Source: Nitrospirota bacterium
GTDB taxonomy: Bacteria; Nitrospirota; Thermodesulfovibrionia; Thermodesulfovibrionales; UBA9159
Length of the DNA: 33,111 bases
Direction: 5' to 3'
Assembly (NCBI GenBank): GCA_023382175.1
Contig: JAMCQB010000089.1
Coordinates: forward strand, 1 to 33,111
The position numbers and the translations under genes are program-made. Positions within the stretch are counted from its first letter, which is position 1. Every line of letters starts with the position of its first letter. Shown piece after piece: positions 5,674 to 13,950 of this stretch. Under the pieces are notes generated by a model. It was given only the letters and a program-made list of their open reading frames with translations. It had not been told where the DNA came from and made no database searches.

Positions 5674-8385
5674 ATGCGCTGGCATCAGAGAGAAATTAAC
5701 GACGTTATTCAGGAACTGAAGTCATTCCCCCACGGGCTTTCCCCGGAAGAGGCACGCAGAAGGCTTGCACAATACGGCCCCAATGAACTGAAGGAAAAAA
5801 AGAAGAAAACACTTTTCATGATGTTCCTTGACCAGTTCAAGGACTTCATGATCCTCGTCCTTATTGCCGCTGCCGTCATCTCAGGGTTGATAGGCGAGGT
5901 GTCGGACACCTTGGCAATAATTGTAATCGTTGTCCTCAATGCAGTCGTCGGCTTCATACAGGAATACAGGGCTGAAAAAGCGATGGCTGCTCTTAAGAAG
6001 ATGGCTGCGCCAACCGCGACTGTTATGAGGGGCGGAATGCCTGCAAATATCCCTGCATCGCAACTTGTTCCCGGGGATGTCGTGATTCTTGAGGCAGGAA
6101 AGGTTGTTCCTGCTGATATAAGATTTCTTGAGGCAGTTCAGTTGAAGATGGAAGAGGCAGCCCTTACCGGTGAATCCGTGCCTGTCGAGAAACATACAAG
6201 GCCACTGCATGACGAAATGCTGCCATTAGGTGACAGGAAGAATATGGCATACAAAGGAACATTTGTGACCTATGGACGGGGAACAGGTGTTGTTGTGGCA
6301 ACAGGAATGGATACAGAACTCGGCAAGATTGCCACCATGCTCCTGGAAGAAGAGGAGGTAAAAACGCCCCTCCAGAAAAGGCTCGCTTCCTTTGGTCAGA
6401 AACTTGCCATTGCCGTTCTTGCCATATGCGCCATTGTCTTTGGCATTGGCGTCATGAGAGGCGAACCAGCATTGCTGATGCTCCTTACCGCAATCTCCCT
6501 TGCGGTGGCTGCCATACCCGAGGCCCTCCCCGCAGTGGTGACGGTAGCTCTGGCCCTGGGTGCGCGGAAAATGGTGAGACAGAACGCCCTTATCAGAAGA
6601 CTCCCCGCAGTGGAAACACTGGGCTCAGTCACCTATATCTGCTCTGATAAGACAGGCACATTGACCTTAAACAAAATGACCGTGGAAGAGATCTATGTGG
6701 ACAAGAAAATAATCAGAAGTCAGAAGTCAGAAGACAGAGAACAGAGGACAGACTCACCTTTTCATTATCTTATGACTGCGCTGGCATTAAGCAATGACGC
6801 ACAGATGGATGCCTCTGGCAATATTATCGGCGATCCCACGGAAATAGCCTTATATAACATTGCGAGGGATAATGGTTTTGATAAAAAGGAACTCGAAGGG
6901 AAATTCCCGAGGGTTGCGGAGATACCCTTTGATTCTGACAGAAAATGCATGACAACTATCCACAAGTGGCCGGGCGGCCAAGGAGTCAAGGGGTCAGGTG
7001 CTGAAATAAGTCTTTCGCCAGAACCCTTGAATCCTGGAATCCTCGAATCCCCTCATTTTGTCTCCTTCACCAAGGGCGCAATAGATGTTTTGATCGATAA
7101 GACGACAGATATTCTTACATCTGACGGATTAAAGGCTATTGATTCAGAAGAGATTCGCAGAGTTAACGAAAGGATGTCTGCTGACGGGCTAAGGGTTCTT
7201 GGCGTTGCCATAAGAAAGTGGGATGAATTGCCCGTTGATTTATCTCCGGAACGTGTTGAGAGAGGACTCACTATTTTAGGTCTTGTGGGCATGATGGACC
7301 CGCCGAGGGAGGAGGCGAAAGAAGCGGTCTCACTCTGCAAAGAAGCCGGGATCAGGCCGGTGATGATAACGGGTGACCATCCTCTCACCGCAGAAGTGAT
7401 AGCGAAAAGGCTTGGCATCCTCGAAAATGACTCCGGGGCGATCATGACGGGAAAGGAACTTGAGGCATTGCCGCTCGAGGAGTTTGAAAAACAGGTCGAA
7501 AATATCAAGGTCTATGCCAGGGTCGCGCCGGAGCACAAATTAAAGATAGTAAAGGCCCTCCAGGATAGGGGACAATTCGTTGCCATGACCGGGGATGGCG
7601 TGAATGATGCCCCTGCGCTCAAAAGGGCGGATATAGGTATTGCCATGGGTATCACAGGGACGGATGTGGCAAAGGAAGCAGCCCACATGATACTCCTGGA
7701 TGATAACTTTGCCACCATCGTAAAGGCGGTGAAGGAGGGGAGGAAGATCTACGACAACATAAGGAAGTTTGTGAAATACCTTCTCACTACCAATTCGGGG
7801 GAAATATGGACGCTCTTTCTTGCGCCCCTCGTGGGCCTGCCCATTCCCCTTCTGCCCATCCATATTCTCTGGATAAACCTCATGACCGACGGTCTTCCTG
7901 CCCTTGCCCTTTCCATGGAGCCGTCGGAAGGTGACGTGATGAGAAGGCCGCCGCGGCATCCGCGGGAGAGCATATTTGCCCATGGCCTCTGGATCCATGC
8001 CGTCTGGGTAGGTCTGCTCATGGCAGGTATTGTCCTTTTCATGCAGGCATGGTCGATCAAGGCCGGTAACGTCCACTGGCAGACTATGGTATTCACTGTC
8101 CTCTGCCTTACCCAACTGGGAAACGTGCTGGCCATTCGGTCTGAAAGGGAGTCATTGTTCACCATAGGGCTTTTTTCCAACAAGCCCCTTCTCGGGGCTG
8201 TCGTGGTGAGTTTTTTGTTCCAGATTGCAGTGGTCTACATGCCCGCGCTGAATCCCGTCTTCAGGACCCAGCCCCTTTCCCCCGGGGAATTGACCCTGGC
8301 CCTTGCGGTATCGTCTCTCGTATTCTTTGCGGTGGAACTGGAGAAGGCATGGCGGAGGTCGAGAAGCGGATATGAATCCCCTTGA
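5674..8385 (+). CDS. Ca2+/Mn2+-type cation-transporting P-type ATPase
   Basis: 903 residues, a P2-type ATPase of the SERCA/PMR1-like bacterial group. Visible in order: N-terminal cation ATPase domain, M1-M2, actuator TGES (165-168), M3-M4 with IPEALPAVVT (E283, equivalent to SERCA E309), phosphorylation site CSDKTGTLT (D325), nucleotide domain, MITGDHP, hinge GDGVNDAP, M5 with NSGE, M6 with NLMTDGLPALAL, and four further C-terminal helices. The Asn, Glu and Asp ion ligands expected for Ca2+ or Mn2+ are all kept. Two repeat-like in-frame insertions (6714-6755 and 6980-7044) lie in the nucleotide domain. The neighbouring manganese riboswitch hints at Mn2+ export, but the ATPase has its own promoter region. 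Start preceded by AAGGAAAT. Confidence 0.92.
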   Translation: MRWHQREINDVIQELKSFPHGLSPEEARRRLAQYGPNELKEKKKKTLFMMFLDQFKDFMILVLIAAAVISGLIGEVSDTLAIIVIVVLNAVVGFIQEYRAEKAMAALKKMAAPTATVMRGGMPANIPASQLVPGDVVILEAGKVVPADIRFLEAVQLKMEEAALTGESVPVEKHTRPLHDEMLPLGDRKNMAYKGTFVTYGRGTGVVVATGMDTELGKIATMLLEEEEVKTPLQKRLASFGQKLAIAVLAICAIVFGIGVMRGEPALLMLLTAISLAVAAIPEALPAVVTVALALGARKMVRQNALIRRLPAVETLGSVTYICSDKTGTLTLNKMTVEEIYVDKKIIRSQKSEDREQRTDSPFHYLMTALALSNDAQMDASGNIIGDPTEIALYNIARDNGFDKKELEGKFPRVAEIPFDSDRKCMTTIHKWPGGQGVKGSGAEISLSPEPLNPGILESPHFVSFTKGAIDVLIDKTTDILTSDGLKAIDSEEIRRVNERMSADGLRVLGVAIRKWDELPVDLSPERVERGLTILGLVGMMDPPREEAKEAVSLCKEAGIRPVMITGDHPLTAEVIAKRLGILENDSGAIMTGKELEALPLEEFEKQVENIKVYARVAPEHKLKIVKALQDRGQFVAMTGDGVNDAPALKRADIGIAMGITGTDVAKEAAHMILLDDNFATIVKAVKEGRKIYDNIRKFVKYLLTTNSGEIWTLFLAPLVGLPIPLLPIHILWINLMTDGLPALALSMEPSEGDVMRRPPRHPRESIFAHGLWIHAVWVGLLMAGIVLFMQAWSIKAGNVHWQTMVFTVLCLTQLGNVLAIRSERESLFTIGLFSNKPLLGAVVVSFLFQIAVVYMPALNPVFRTQPLSPGELTLALAVSSLVFFAVELEKAWRRSRSGYESP
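6714..6755 (+). repeat. Degenerate 7-bp tandem repeat inside the ATPase gene
   Basis: Six consecutive heptamers beginning with CAGA: CAGAAGT, CAGAAGT, CAGAAGA, CAGAGAA, CAGAGGA, CAGACTC. The total of 42 bp is a multiple of three, so the reading frame survives and adds about 14 polar residues (SQKSEDREQRTDS) to the nucleotide domain just after the phosphorylation region. Confidence 0.75.
6980..7044 (+). repeat. Palindromic octamer-repeat insertion inside the ATPase gene
   Basis: Left arm AAGGAGTCAAGGGGTC (6980-6995) is complementary (12 of 14) to GAACCCTTGAATCC (7021-7034), which continues as CTGGAAT and CTCGAAT octamer-like units to 7044. It encodes a Gly/Pro/Ser-rich loop (about residues 436-457) in frame, again in the nucleotide domain. 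The sequence style is that of an intergenic repeat rather than of the gene. Confidence 0.6.
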
Positions 8386-8500
8386 AGTGATCCAAAAATA
8401 TTACGATCCAGGATCAAAGGTGAGGGAGATGATCGCAGCGTATGGAAGGGACAAGCTTGCGACCTTCGATGAATGGGTAATCCTATTTAACGTCTCCTGA
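8372..8500 (+). pseudogene. Short remnant resembling the start of an HD-domain protein
   Basis: 42 codons starting inside the last codons of the ATPase (14-nt overlap). The first part, MNPLEVIQKYYDPGSK, resembles the N-terminus of HDIG/HD-domain phosphohydrolases (P..I..YY.PGS), but the histidine and HD motifs that should follow are absent and the frame ends after an unrelated tail. A decayed or deleted HD gene is the simplest reading; a real small protein coupled to the ATPase is the alternative. No nearby Shine-Dalgarno within normal distance. Confidence 0.4.
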
Positions 8501-8524
8501 CCATGACATGCGTGGCAGAGTCCT

Positions 8525-9100
8525 CTACACCACTGTTTCGAGGAAGATGAACATTACATTTTCAAGAATGAAGAAGAAGACGGTCAGCACCCAGAACACC
8601 CGTTCCATGGTCTTGGCCCTTGCTTTTGAGACGCGGAGTATGCCGAAGACCATAAAAAACCAGATGACCGACACCCATTTCAGATGAAAGGGTGAGACCC
8701 AGAGGATAAGGAAGGATATGAAGATGCCGAGGATGAGGTAGGGCGCCAAGGCATACCACTTCCCGGCGTTCTTTTCTCCCAGTCTCCTCGCCCTCAGGGC
8801 GCCGATCATATGGACCTGCCACCATGAGCCCATAAAGAAGAACAGCACTGCATACCGGTCAAGTCTCGCAAGGCTCATGTCCTGCACGGGGAATGCCTTT
8901 GTTTCCACAGCCCATATGGTAAAGATAAAAATGGCGGGAATCAGCGCCATGAACAGGAAGCCGAAAAAATCGAGCATATATGAGCCCAGAGGAGTTTCTT
9001 CTTTTTCCTTCTTTTCATCCTTTGCGCTGATAAAAAACTCCAGTCCGAGCAACACAGGAATGATTAAATACGCGAGTTCCTGATACCTGTATGCATTCAT
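8525..9100 (-). CDS. Integral membrane protein, unknown function
   Basis: 191 residues from the ATG at 9100, preceded by GGGAGG 4 nt upstream (an in-frame ATG at 9151 has no such site). About six transmembrane stretches: near 8-24, 40-62, 77-98, 115-137, 140-156 and 168-188, with short charged loops such as a Lys/Glu-rich cytoplasmic segment after the first helix. Aromatic residues are frequent (MGSWWQVHMIGAL). No family recognised. It is the last gene of the gpsA-larB strand run, 70 nt after larB, and may be cotranscribed. Confidence 0.65.
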   Translation of the reverse strand: MNAYRYQELAYLIIPVLLGLEFFISAKDEKKEKEETPLGSYMLDFFGFLFMALIPAIFIFTIWAVETKAFPVQDMSLARLDRYAVLFFFMGSWWQVHMIGALRARRLGEKNAGKWYALAPYLILGIFISFLILWVSPFHLKWVSVIWFFMVFGILRVSKARAKTMERVFWVLTVFFFILENVMFIFLETVV

Positions 9101-9170
9101 GCTACCTCCCCCAACGCGCCTCTTTTTTGTCTTCTCTTTATTGAACGTCAAGTCCAGGACAAATGCGATG

Positions 9171-9908
9171 TCACAAGGTATTTATTTTATGCGCAAGACA
9201 CCCGCCGCCGAAACCATTATCAATGTTCATTACCGCTATGCCGGGTACGCACGAATTCAGCATGGCAAAGAGCGCGGTTAATCCGCCGAGACTCGTCCCA
9301 TACCCTGTGGACGTCGGAACAGCGACGATGGGCCTGTCCGTCAAGCCGCCGATAACCGAGGGGAGGGCACCCTCCATTCCTGCAACCACCACGATCACCC
9401 TTGCGGACGAGAGTTTTTCCCTGTTATCCAATGCCCTGTGAACGCCTGCGACGCCTATATCATAAACAGTCTCGACGTTACTGCCCAGGAATGACGCGGT
9501 CACCGCAGCCTCTTCCGCCACCGATATGTCGGAAGTTCCTGCGGAAAGGACAAGGACACGACCTTTTTCCTCCTTTTTCTTCCGGCCCACAACGATTACG
9601 CCTGATGAAGGATAAAAGAGCGCTTTTTTCAGTCTCAGTCTCCTGTATATATCTTGGGTGGCCTTTGTGATGAGGAACCTGCCGCTTTTCTTATACATGG
9701 CTGCTGAAATCGCCTTTATATCAGATATGGTCTTTCCCTTTGCATAGATCACCTCGGGTATCCCCTGCCTCAGATGTCTGTGGTGATCTACCTTGGCAAA
9801 GGAGAGGTCTTCATAGGGCAGATGCTTAAGTCTTTCCATGGCCTTATTGACAGAAAGTTTCCCCGCTTTCACTCCGGCAAGAATCTCGGTGATTCCCGAA
9901 CTATGCAT
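9171..9908 (-). CDS. larB: LarB, nickel-pincer cofactor biosynthesis carboxylase
   Basis: 245 residues. LarB carboxylates and hydrolyses nicotinic acid adenine dinucleotide to start synthesis of the nickel-pincer nucleotide cofactor of lactate racemase and relatives. The N-terminal part (GKLSVNKAMERL, then YEDLSFAKVDHHRHLRQG) is LarB-specific; the C-terminal part (about 113-240) is the PurE-like fold with GTSDISVAEEAA, GMEGALPSVIGGL and PTSTGYG. LarC and LarE are not in the window. It overlaps the end of gpsA by 8 nt, so the two are cotranscribed; the biochemical link is not obvious. Confidence 0.9.
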   Translation of the reverse strand: MHSSGITEILAGVKAGKLSVNKAMERLKHLPYEDLSFAKVDHHRHLRQGIPEVIYAKGKTISDIKAISAAMYKKSGRFLITKATQDIYRRLRLKKALFYPSSGVIVVGRKKKEEKGRVLVLSAGTSDISVAEEAAVTASFLGSNVETVYDIGVAGVHRALDNREKLSSARVIVVVAGMEGALPSVIGGLTDRPIVAVPTSTGYGTSLGGLTALFAMLNSCVPGIAVMNIDNGFGGGCLAHKINTL

Positions 9909-10896
9909 GGAATTCTGTCTTGAGCGCCCGGTTCATTAACTCTATGACGGCAACTCCCGGGTCTTTGTCTTCATAAAGGACCCTGTATACCTGTTCCACA
10001 AAGGGCATCTGGACATTGTATTTCTGCGAAAGCTCGTATGCAGACTCGGCAGTGGCCACACCCTCCACAACGCTCTTTGACTGAGAAAGGATATCATTCA
10101 ATTTCATGCCCTGGGCAAGCTTTGTCCCCAAAGTATAATTTCTCGAAAGGAATGCGGTGCATGTAAGGATGAGGTCTCCGAGGCCGCTCAGGCCTGAAAA
10201 CGTATGTTTTTGTGCGCCCATGGCGACCCCGAGCCTCTCCAATTCGGCCAGTCCCCTCGTGAGGAGGGCAGCTCTCGCATTGTGCCCAAGCTCAAGACCG
10301 TCAGAGATACCAGAGGCGATGGCGATGACGTTTTTTAATGCCCCTCCCAGTTCTACCCCCAGGATATCGTCATGGGTATAAACCCTGAAGGACGGGGTGT
10401 TGAAGATCTCCTGTAACAGCAACGATGTCCCCATATCTTCGCACGCAAGGGTGACAGCGGTGGGAAGCTTGCGACAGACCTCATGGGCAAAGCTCGGGCC
10501 CGAAATAACAGCAACCCTGTGGTTCGATACCTCCCTGATTATGGATGAGACCGTGAGGAGAGTCTTCTTCTCTATCCCCTTTGAAGCATTAATGATGACC
10601 GCGTCAGGACTGATATGAGGGAGAGCATTCTCCAAAACTGCCCGGGCGTACTGCGTTGGAACGACATTGAGTATGTATCTGGCCCTTTCGACCGCCTGTT
10701 CGATGTTGCTGCTGATAACCACATGATCAGGAATGGGGAATCCGGGGAGATAGAGGCTGTTGATTCTTGTGGTTTTCATCTCCTCGCAGAGGTCCTCTTC
10801 GTGAACCCAGAGGGAAACGTCGTACTCCTTTTCTGCAAGAAGACACGCCAGGGTGGTCCCCCAGCTTCCCGCCCCTATGACCGAAATGTAACCCAT
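9901..10896 (-). CDS. gpsA: NAD(P)-dependent glycerol-3-phosphate dehydrogenase
   Basis: 331 residues from the ATG at 10896. GpsA reduces dihydroxyacetone phosphate to sn-glycerol 3-phosphate for phospholipid synthesis. The Rossmann motif VIGAGSWGTTLA opens the protein; GPSFAHEV, the catalytic lysine in GGALKNVIAIASG, and GHNARAALLTRGL are present. An upstream in-frame start at 10968 would run through the 10960-11092 repeat and add residues not seen in the family, so I reject it. No Shine-Dalgarno precedes 10896; a TGGTATATT extended -10 lies 14 nt upstream, giving a very short leader. Confidence 0.93.
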   Translation of the reverse strand: MGYISVIGAGSWGTTLACLLAEKEYDVSLWVHEEDLCEEMKTTRINSLYLPGFPIPDHVVISSNIEQAVERARYILNVVPTQYARAVLENALPHISPDAVIINASKGIEKKTLLTVSSIIREVSNHRVAVISGPSFAHEVCRKLPTAVTLACEDMGTSLLLQEIFNTPSFRVYTHDDILGVELGGALKNVIAIASGISDGLELGHNARAALLTRGLAELERLGVAMGAQKHTFSGLSGLGDLILTCTAFLSRNYTLGTKLAQGMKLNDILSQSKSVVEGVATAESAYELSQKYNVQMPFVEQVYRVLYEDKDPGVAVIELMNRALKTEFHA

Positions 10897-10910
10897 ATGA
10901 GTGTATGTTG

Positions 10911-10919
10911 AATATACCA
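10911..10919 (-). promoter_or_regulatory. Candidate extended -10 element of gpsA
   Basis: TGGTATATT on the minus strand, 14 nt before the gpsA ATG. The -35 region (TTGCAT, 18-bp spacer) is weak, so this is tentative. Confidence 0.3.
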
Positions 10920-10959
10920 GATTCCCTGCGGGGGATGCAATGCGGAGCGTGGCCGTCCG

Positions 10960-11092
10960 GCAATTCACGGTGAAAATTGACGGGATTGCTTCGGAATAAA
11001 GACTCCTCGCAATGACACCTTGCGAAAATAGATTTTGTCATTGCGAACAAAGTGAAGCAATCTCAAGTCTTTGCGATTTCGCCGTGAATTGC
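10960..11092. repeat. Imperfect palindromic intergenic repeat, about 133 bp
   Basis: Terminal arms GCAATTCACGGTGAAAATTG (10960-10979) and, on the opposite strand, GCAATTCACGGCGAAATCGC (from 11092). Inside, GATTGCTTCGG...TCGCAATGACA faces TGTCATTGCGAACAAAG with GAAGCAATCTC. This inner pattern is of a type widely dispersed between genes in many bacterial genomes. It separates gpsA from the polyferredoxin gene. Confidence 0.7.
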
Positions 11093-11105
11093 TGGTGACC
11101 GTCAG

Positions 11106-12104
11106 CTATTTCTTGTAGATTTCCGGGATGATCCTTTTATATTCTTCGTAGGGGATCCGGGACTGCCATTTTCCCGCTGCCATTCCCGCCCCAATAACAA
11201 GATAGAAAAAGAGGATGAGGGCCACCGGATAGAGATAGGGCTTGAGAACCCTGCGGTTTTTCCCGGTCTTCAGCGAAACGTCAAGGGCTCCCGGGGAGGG
11301 ACATGAACTAACGCACGTGAGGCAGCCGATGCATTCAGGAGAATTCACCACCTCTTTCTGCTCCACGTCAAGGAGGGAAGGGCATGCCCTGGTGCAGGAA
11401 TGGCAGTGTATACACTTCTCTTCGTTCCGGGCAATCTTCACAAGCCCGAACCGGCTCAGAATTCCGAGGAGCGCACCGTAGGGACAGAGGTACCTGCACC
11501 AGAAATTCTTATAGAGGAGAGAAAAAACGCTTAGGAAAATGAGCACCCAGAAGGTAATGGCAGACATTTCAGCAAAGACATTCATCGTCCTGACATCAGC
11601 GGTCACGTAATAATCGGTCATGAAGAACAGTACCATCATGTTCGGCTTCATGGCCACTCCGATGAGCAGCAGAAAGAGAGCCATGAGGATATATTTCATG
11701 GATCTGAGCGCCGTATCTGCATAGTTTGCCATCTTGAAATTTCTGCCGAAAAGCTTCCTTCCCCCCATCCAGAAATACTGCGACAGGGTACTTATGGGGC
11801 AGATCCAGCCGCAGAATCCTTTTTTCATAAGCAACGATACAGCGAGAATGGCAACGAACATGACAAAGGCTGCAGGATGAATCGGTTCCACAATTCCGGT
11901 GGACAGGAAGTATTTCAATGACATCAGACCCGATATGGGAAGAAAGGCGTCCACAGAGGAAGGCCTCTCGACAAAGGGATGACCGGGACTCTTGAAGTGC
12001 AAAACGAATTGATAGAACTCATACCCGATATACAGGGTAAAGAGGAGGAAGGCGAGTTGAACCCCGTACCTTACTTTCCTGATATATGCCCTGCCGGTGA
12101 CCAT
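11106..12104 (-). CDS. NapH/CcoG-like membrane polyferredoxin
   Basis: 332 residues from the ATG at 12104; a TTG at 12134 is also possible, since AAAGGAG abuts the ATG directly and neither start is ideal. About five transmembrane helices. Two cytoplasmic CxxxCP motifs typical of NapH/NosR-type proteins (CGWICP and CRYLCPYG) are followed by two 4Fe-4S ferredoxin motifs, CIHCHSCTRACP and CIGCLTCVSSCP. Such proteins pass electrons between the quinone pool and periplasmic or cytoplasmic partners. No partner reductase is adjacent, so the electron acceptor is unknown. Confidence 0.82.
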   Translation of the reverse strand: MVTGRAYIRKVRYGVQLAFLLFTLYIGYEFYQFVLHFKSPGHPFVERPSSVDAFLPISGLMSLKYFLSTGIVEPIHPAAFVMFVAILAVSLLMKKGFCGWICPISTLSQYFWMGGRKLFGRNFKMANYADTALRSMKYILMALFLLLIGVAMKPNMMVLFFMTDYYVTADVRTMNVFAEMSAITFWVLIFLSVFSLLYKNFWCRYLCPYGALLGILSRFGLVKIARNEEKCIHCHSCTRACPSLLDVEQKEVVNSPECIGCLTCVSSCPSPGALDVSLKTGKNRRVLKPYLYPVALILFFYLVIGAGMAAGKWQSRIPYEEYKRIIPEIYKK

Positions 12105-12187
12105 CTCCTTTATTATTATCAGGGTGTAAGGCAATGGGTATGATATGAATCATGGTCGGCGTCATGCGTGCTTCAAGAAAAATCGGA

Positions 12188-12193
12188 TATACT
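12188..12193 (+). promoter_or_regulatory. Candidate -10 box of the flavoprotein gene
   Basis: TATACT ends 11 nt before the ATG at 12205, implying a leader of only a few nucleotides. No good -35 box is visible. Confidence 0.3.
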
Positions 12194-12204
12194 ATTTAAG
12201 AGTT

Positions 12205-13371
12205 ATGAAAAAGGACGTTATCATCATCGGCGCCGGCGCTGCAGGTCTTATGTGCGCGGCAGAAGCGGGAAAACGGGGCCGCTCGGTCCTGGTGCTGGAG
12301 CGCTCTGAAAAAATCGGGAAGAAGATACGCATTTCCGGGGGAGGACGGTGCAATTTTACCAACCTGAGCGTTCATCCCGACCATTACCTTTCTCATAATC
12401 CCCATTTCTGCAAATCGGCCCTTGCCCGCTTCACCCCACGGCATTTCATCTCCCTCTTGGATAAACACCATATCAGGTATCATGAGAAGGAAGCAGGACA
12501 ATTATTCTGCGAGAAGAGCTCTGCCGCGATCATACATATGCTTGAGAAGGAGTGCAAAGGGGCAGGAGTAGAGATATGGCTGAACTGCAGGATTGCGGGG
12601 ATAAGAAGAGAAAACGCTTTCCTCCTCTCAACCAGTTACGGGACAGCAGAGTCAGATTCATTGGTGGTTGCTACAGGGGGTCTCTCATATCCTGATCTGG
12701 GAGCGTCCGACATGGGATACCGTATTGCGAGGCAGTTTGGCCTCAAGGTCACTCCTCTGGAACCCGGCCTTGTCCCTCTCACCCTTTCCGCCGCAGATGC
12801 TGTTATTTTCCGGGAACTTAGCGGTATTTCACTGGATGCGGTAGTGAATTGCAACAGGAGGGACTTTCATGGGAGTATCCTTTTCACGCACCGGGGCCTG
12901 AGCGGCCCCGGCATCCTTCAGATCTCCTCTTATTGGAAAAAGGGCGAAGCCATCTCGATCGATCTCCTTCCCCAGCGTGACGCCTATGAGATATTAGCGG
13001 GGAAAAAACAGAGCCGCATCGAACTGCATAACCTTCTCTCAGCCTATCTGCCCCAGCGCTTTGCCCGGGTATGGTGCGAGAGATACGCACCGTCGAGACC
13101 GATGGTGCAGTATAGTGAAGGGAAACTGAAAATGATCGCTCATCAGCTCCACCACTGGGAAATCGTGCCGGAAGGAACCGAGGGATACAGGAAAGCGGAG
13201 GTTACCCTGGGCGGAGTCGACACGGAGGAGCTCTCATCAAAAACCATGGAGGCGAAAAAGGCGCCGGGGCTCTATTTCGTGGGGGAAGTGGTTGATGTTA
13301 CGGGTCAACTGGGAGGGTACAACCTGCAATGGGCATGGGCATCGGGTTTCGTTGCGGGGCAGTATGCATAG
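12205..13371 (+). CDS. YhiN/BaiN-family FAD-dependent oxidoreductase
   Basis: 388 residues from the ATG at 12205; an earlier in-frame ATG at 12145 adds a non-family extension. N-terminal FAD-binding motif IIGAGAAGLMCAAEAGKRG, then the family signature ISGGGRCNFTNL, ATGGLSYPDLGASDMGY, GGVDTEEL and a C-terminal YNLQWAWASGFVAG. This is the HI0933-like family (PF03486), whose members are flavoproteins of mostly unknown substrate; BaiN from clostridia was linked to bile acid reduction. Maf starts 1 nt after the stop codon, so both are probably cotranscribed. Confidence 0.85.
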   Translation: MKKDVIIIGAGAAGLMCAAEAGKRGRSVLVLERSEKIGKKIRISGGGRCNFTNLSVHPDHYLSHNPHFCKSALARFTPRHFISLLDKHHIRYHEKEAGQLFCEKSSAAIIHMLEKECKGAGVEIWLNCRIAGIRRENAFLLSTSYGTAESDSLVVATGGLSYPDLGASDMGYRIARQFGLKVTPLEPGLVPLTLSAADAVIFRELSGISLDAVVNCNRRDFHGSILFTHRGLSGPGILQISSYWKKGEAISIDLLPQRDAYEILAGKKQSRIELHNLLSAYLPQRFARVWCERYAPSRPMVQYSEGKLKMIAHQLHHWEIVPEGTEGYRKAEVTLGGVDTEELSSKTMEAKKAPGLYFVGEVVDVTGQLGGYNLQWAWASGFVAGQYA

Positions 13372-13372
13372 A

Positions 13373-13948
13373 ATGAAACCCATTGTCCTGGCATCTGCTT
13401 CACCCCGGAGAAAAGAGATCCTGGCAAAAACGGGTCTGCCCTTCAGAGTGGATGCAAGTGATCACGATGAGAAGATAGATCGCGGATTATCCCCCCGTGA
13501 CCTGGCAAGGCGTCTTTCATATCAGAAGGCAGCATCTGTCGCCCTAAGGCATAAGAATGCGATCATTATTGCAGCGGACACCTTTATCGTCTTCAAAGGA
13601 AGAATATTCGGCAAGCCGCACACAACTGCGGAAACGAGGAGAATGCTGAAAACGCTGAATGGGAAAAAACATTCGGTAATCACCGGCTTCACCATTATGG
13701 ATACCGCGACAAAGAAGAGATTGACCCGGTCTGTGGAGACGAAGGTATATTTCAGAAAGATGATCCCGGAGGAAATCGATGGGTACGTCCGTTCAAAGGA
13801 GCCCCTTGATAAAGCCGGGGCATACGCCATTCAGGGGTTGGGCGCGGCCCTTATCAGAAAGATCGAAGGAGATTATTATAATGTCGTGGGCCTTCCCCTG
13901 AGTGCGCTTGTAGACGGCCTGAAGAAATTCGGCATAAGGGTATTGTGA
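13373..13948 (+). CDS. maf: Maf family nucleotide pyrophosphatase
   Basis: 191 residues beginning MKPIVLASASPRR, the canonical Maf N-terminus with the substrate-binding S-x-S-P-R-R. The catalytic acidic residue lies in AADTF, followed by GKPHT, KHSVITGF, KAGAYAIQG and YYNVVGLPL. Maf proteins hydrolyse dTTP/UTP or modified nucleotides and are thought to clean the nucleotide pool or affect septation. The longer frame starting at 13292 overlaps the flavoprotein and is not needed. The gene ends 2 nt from the convergent dusB stop, leaving no room for a separate terminator. Confidence 0.9.
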   Translation: MKPIVLASASPRRKEILAKTGLPFRVDASDHDEKIDRGLSPRDLARRLSYQKAASVALRHKNAIIIAADTFIVFKGRIFGKPHTTAETRRMLKTLNGKKHSVITGFTIMDTATKKRLTRSVETKVYFRKMIPEEIDGYVRSKEPLDKAGAYAIQGLGAALIRKIEGDYYNVVGLPLSALVDGLKKFGIRVL

Positions 13949-13950
13949 GG

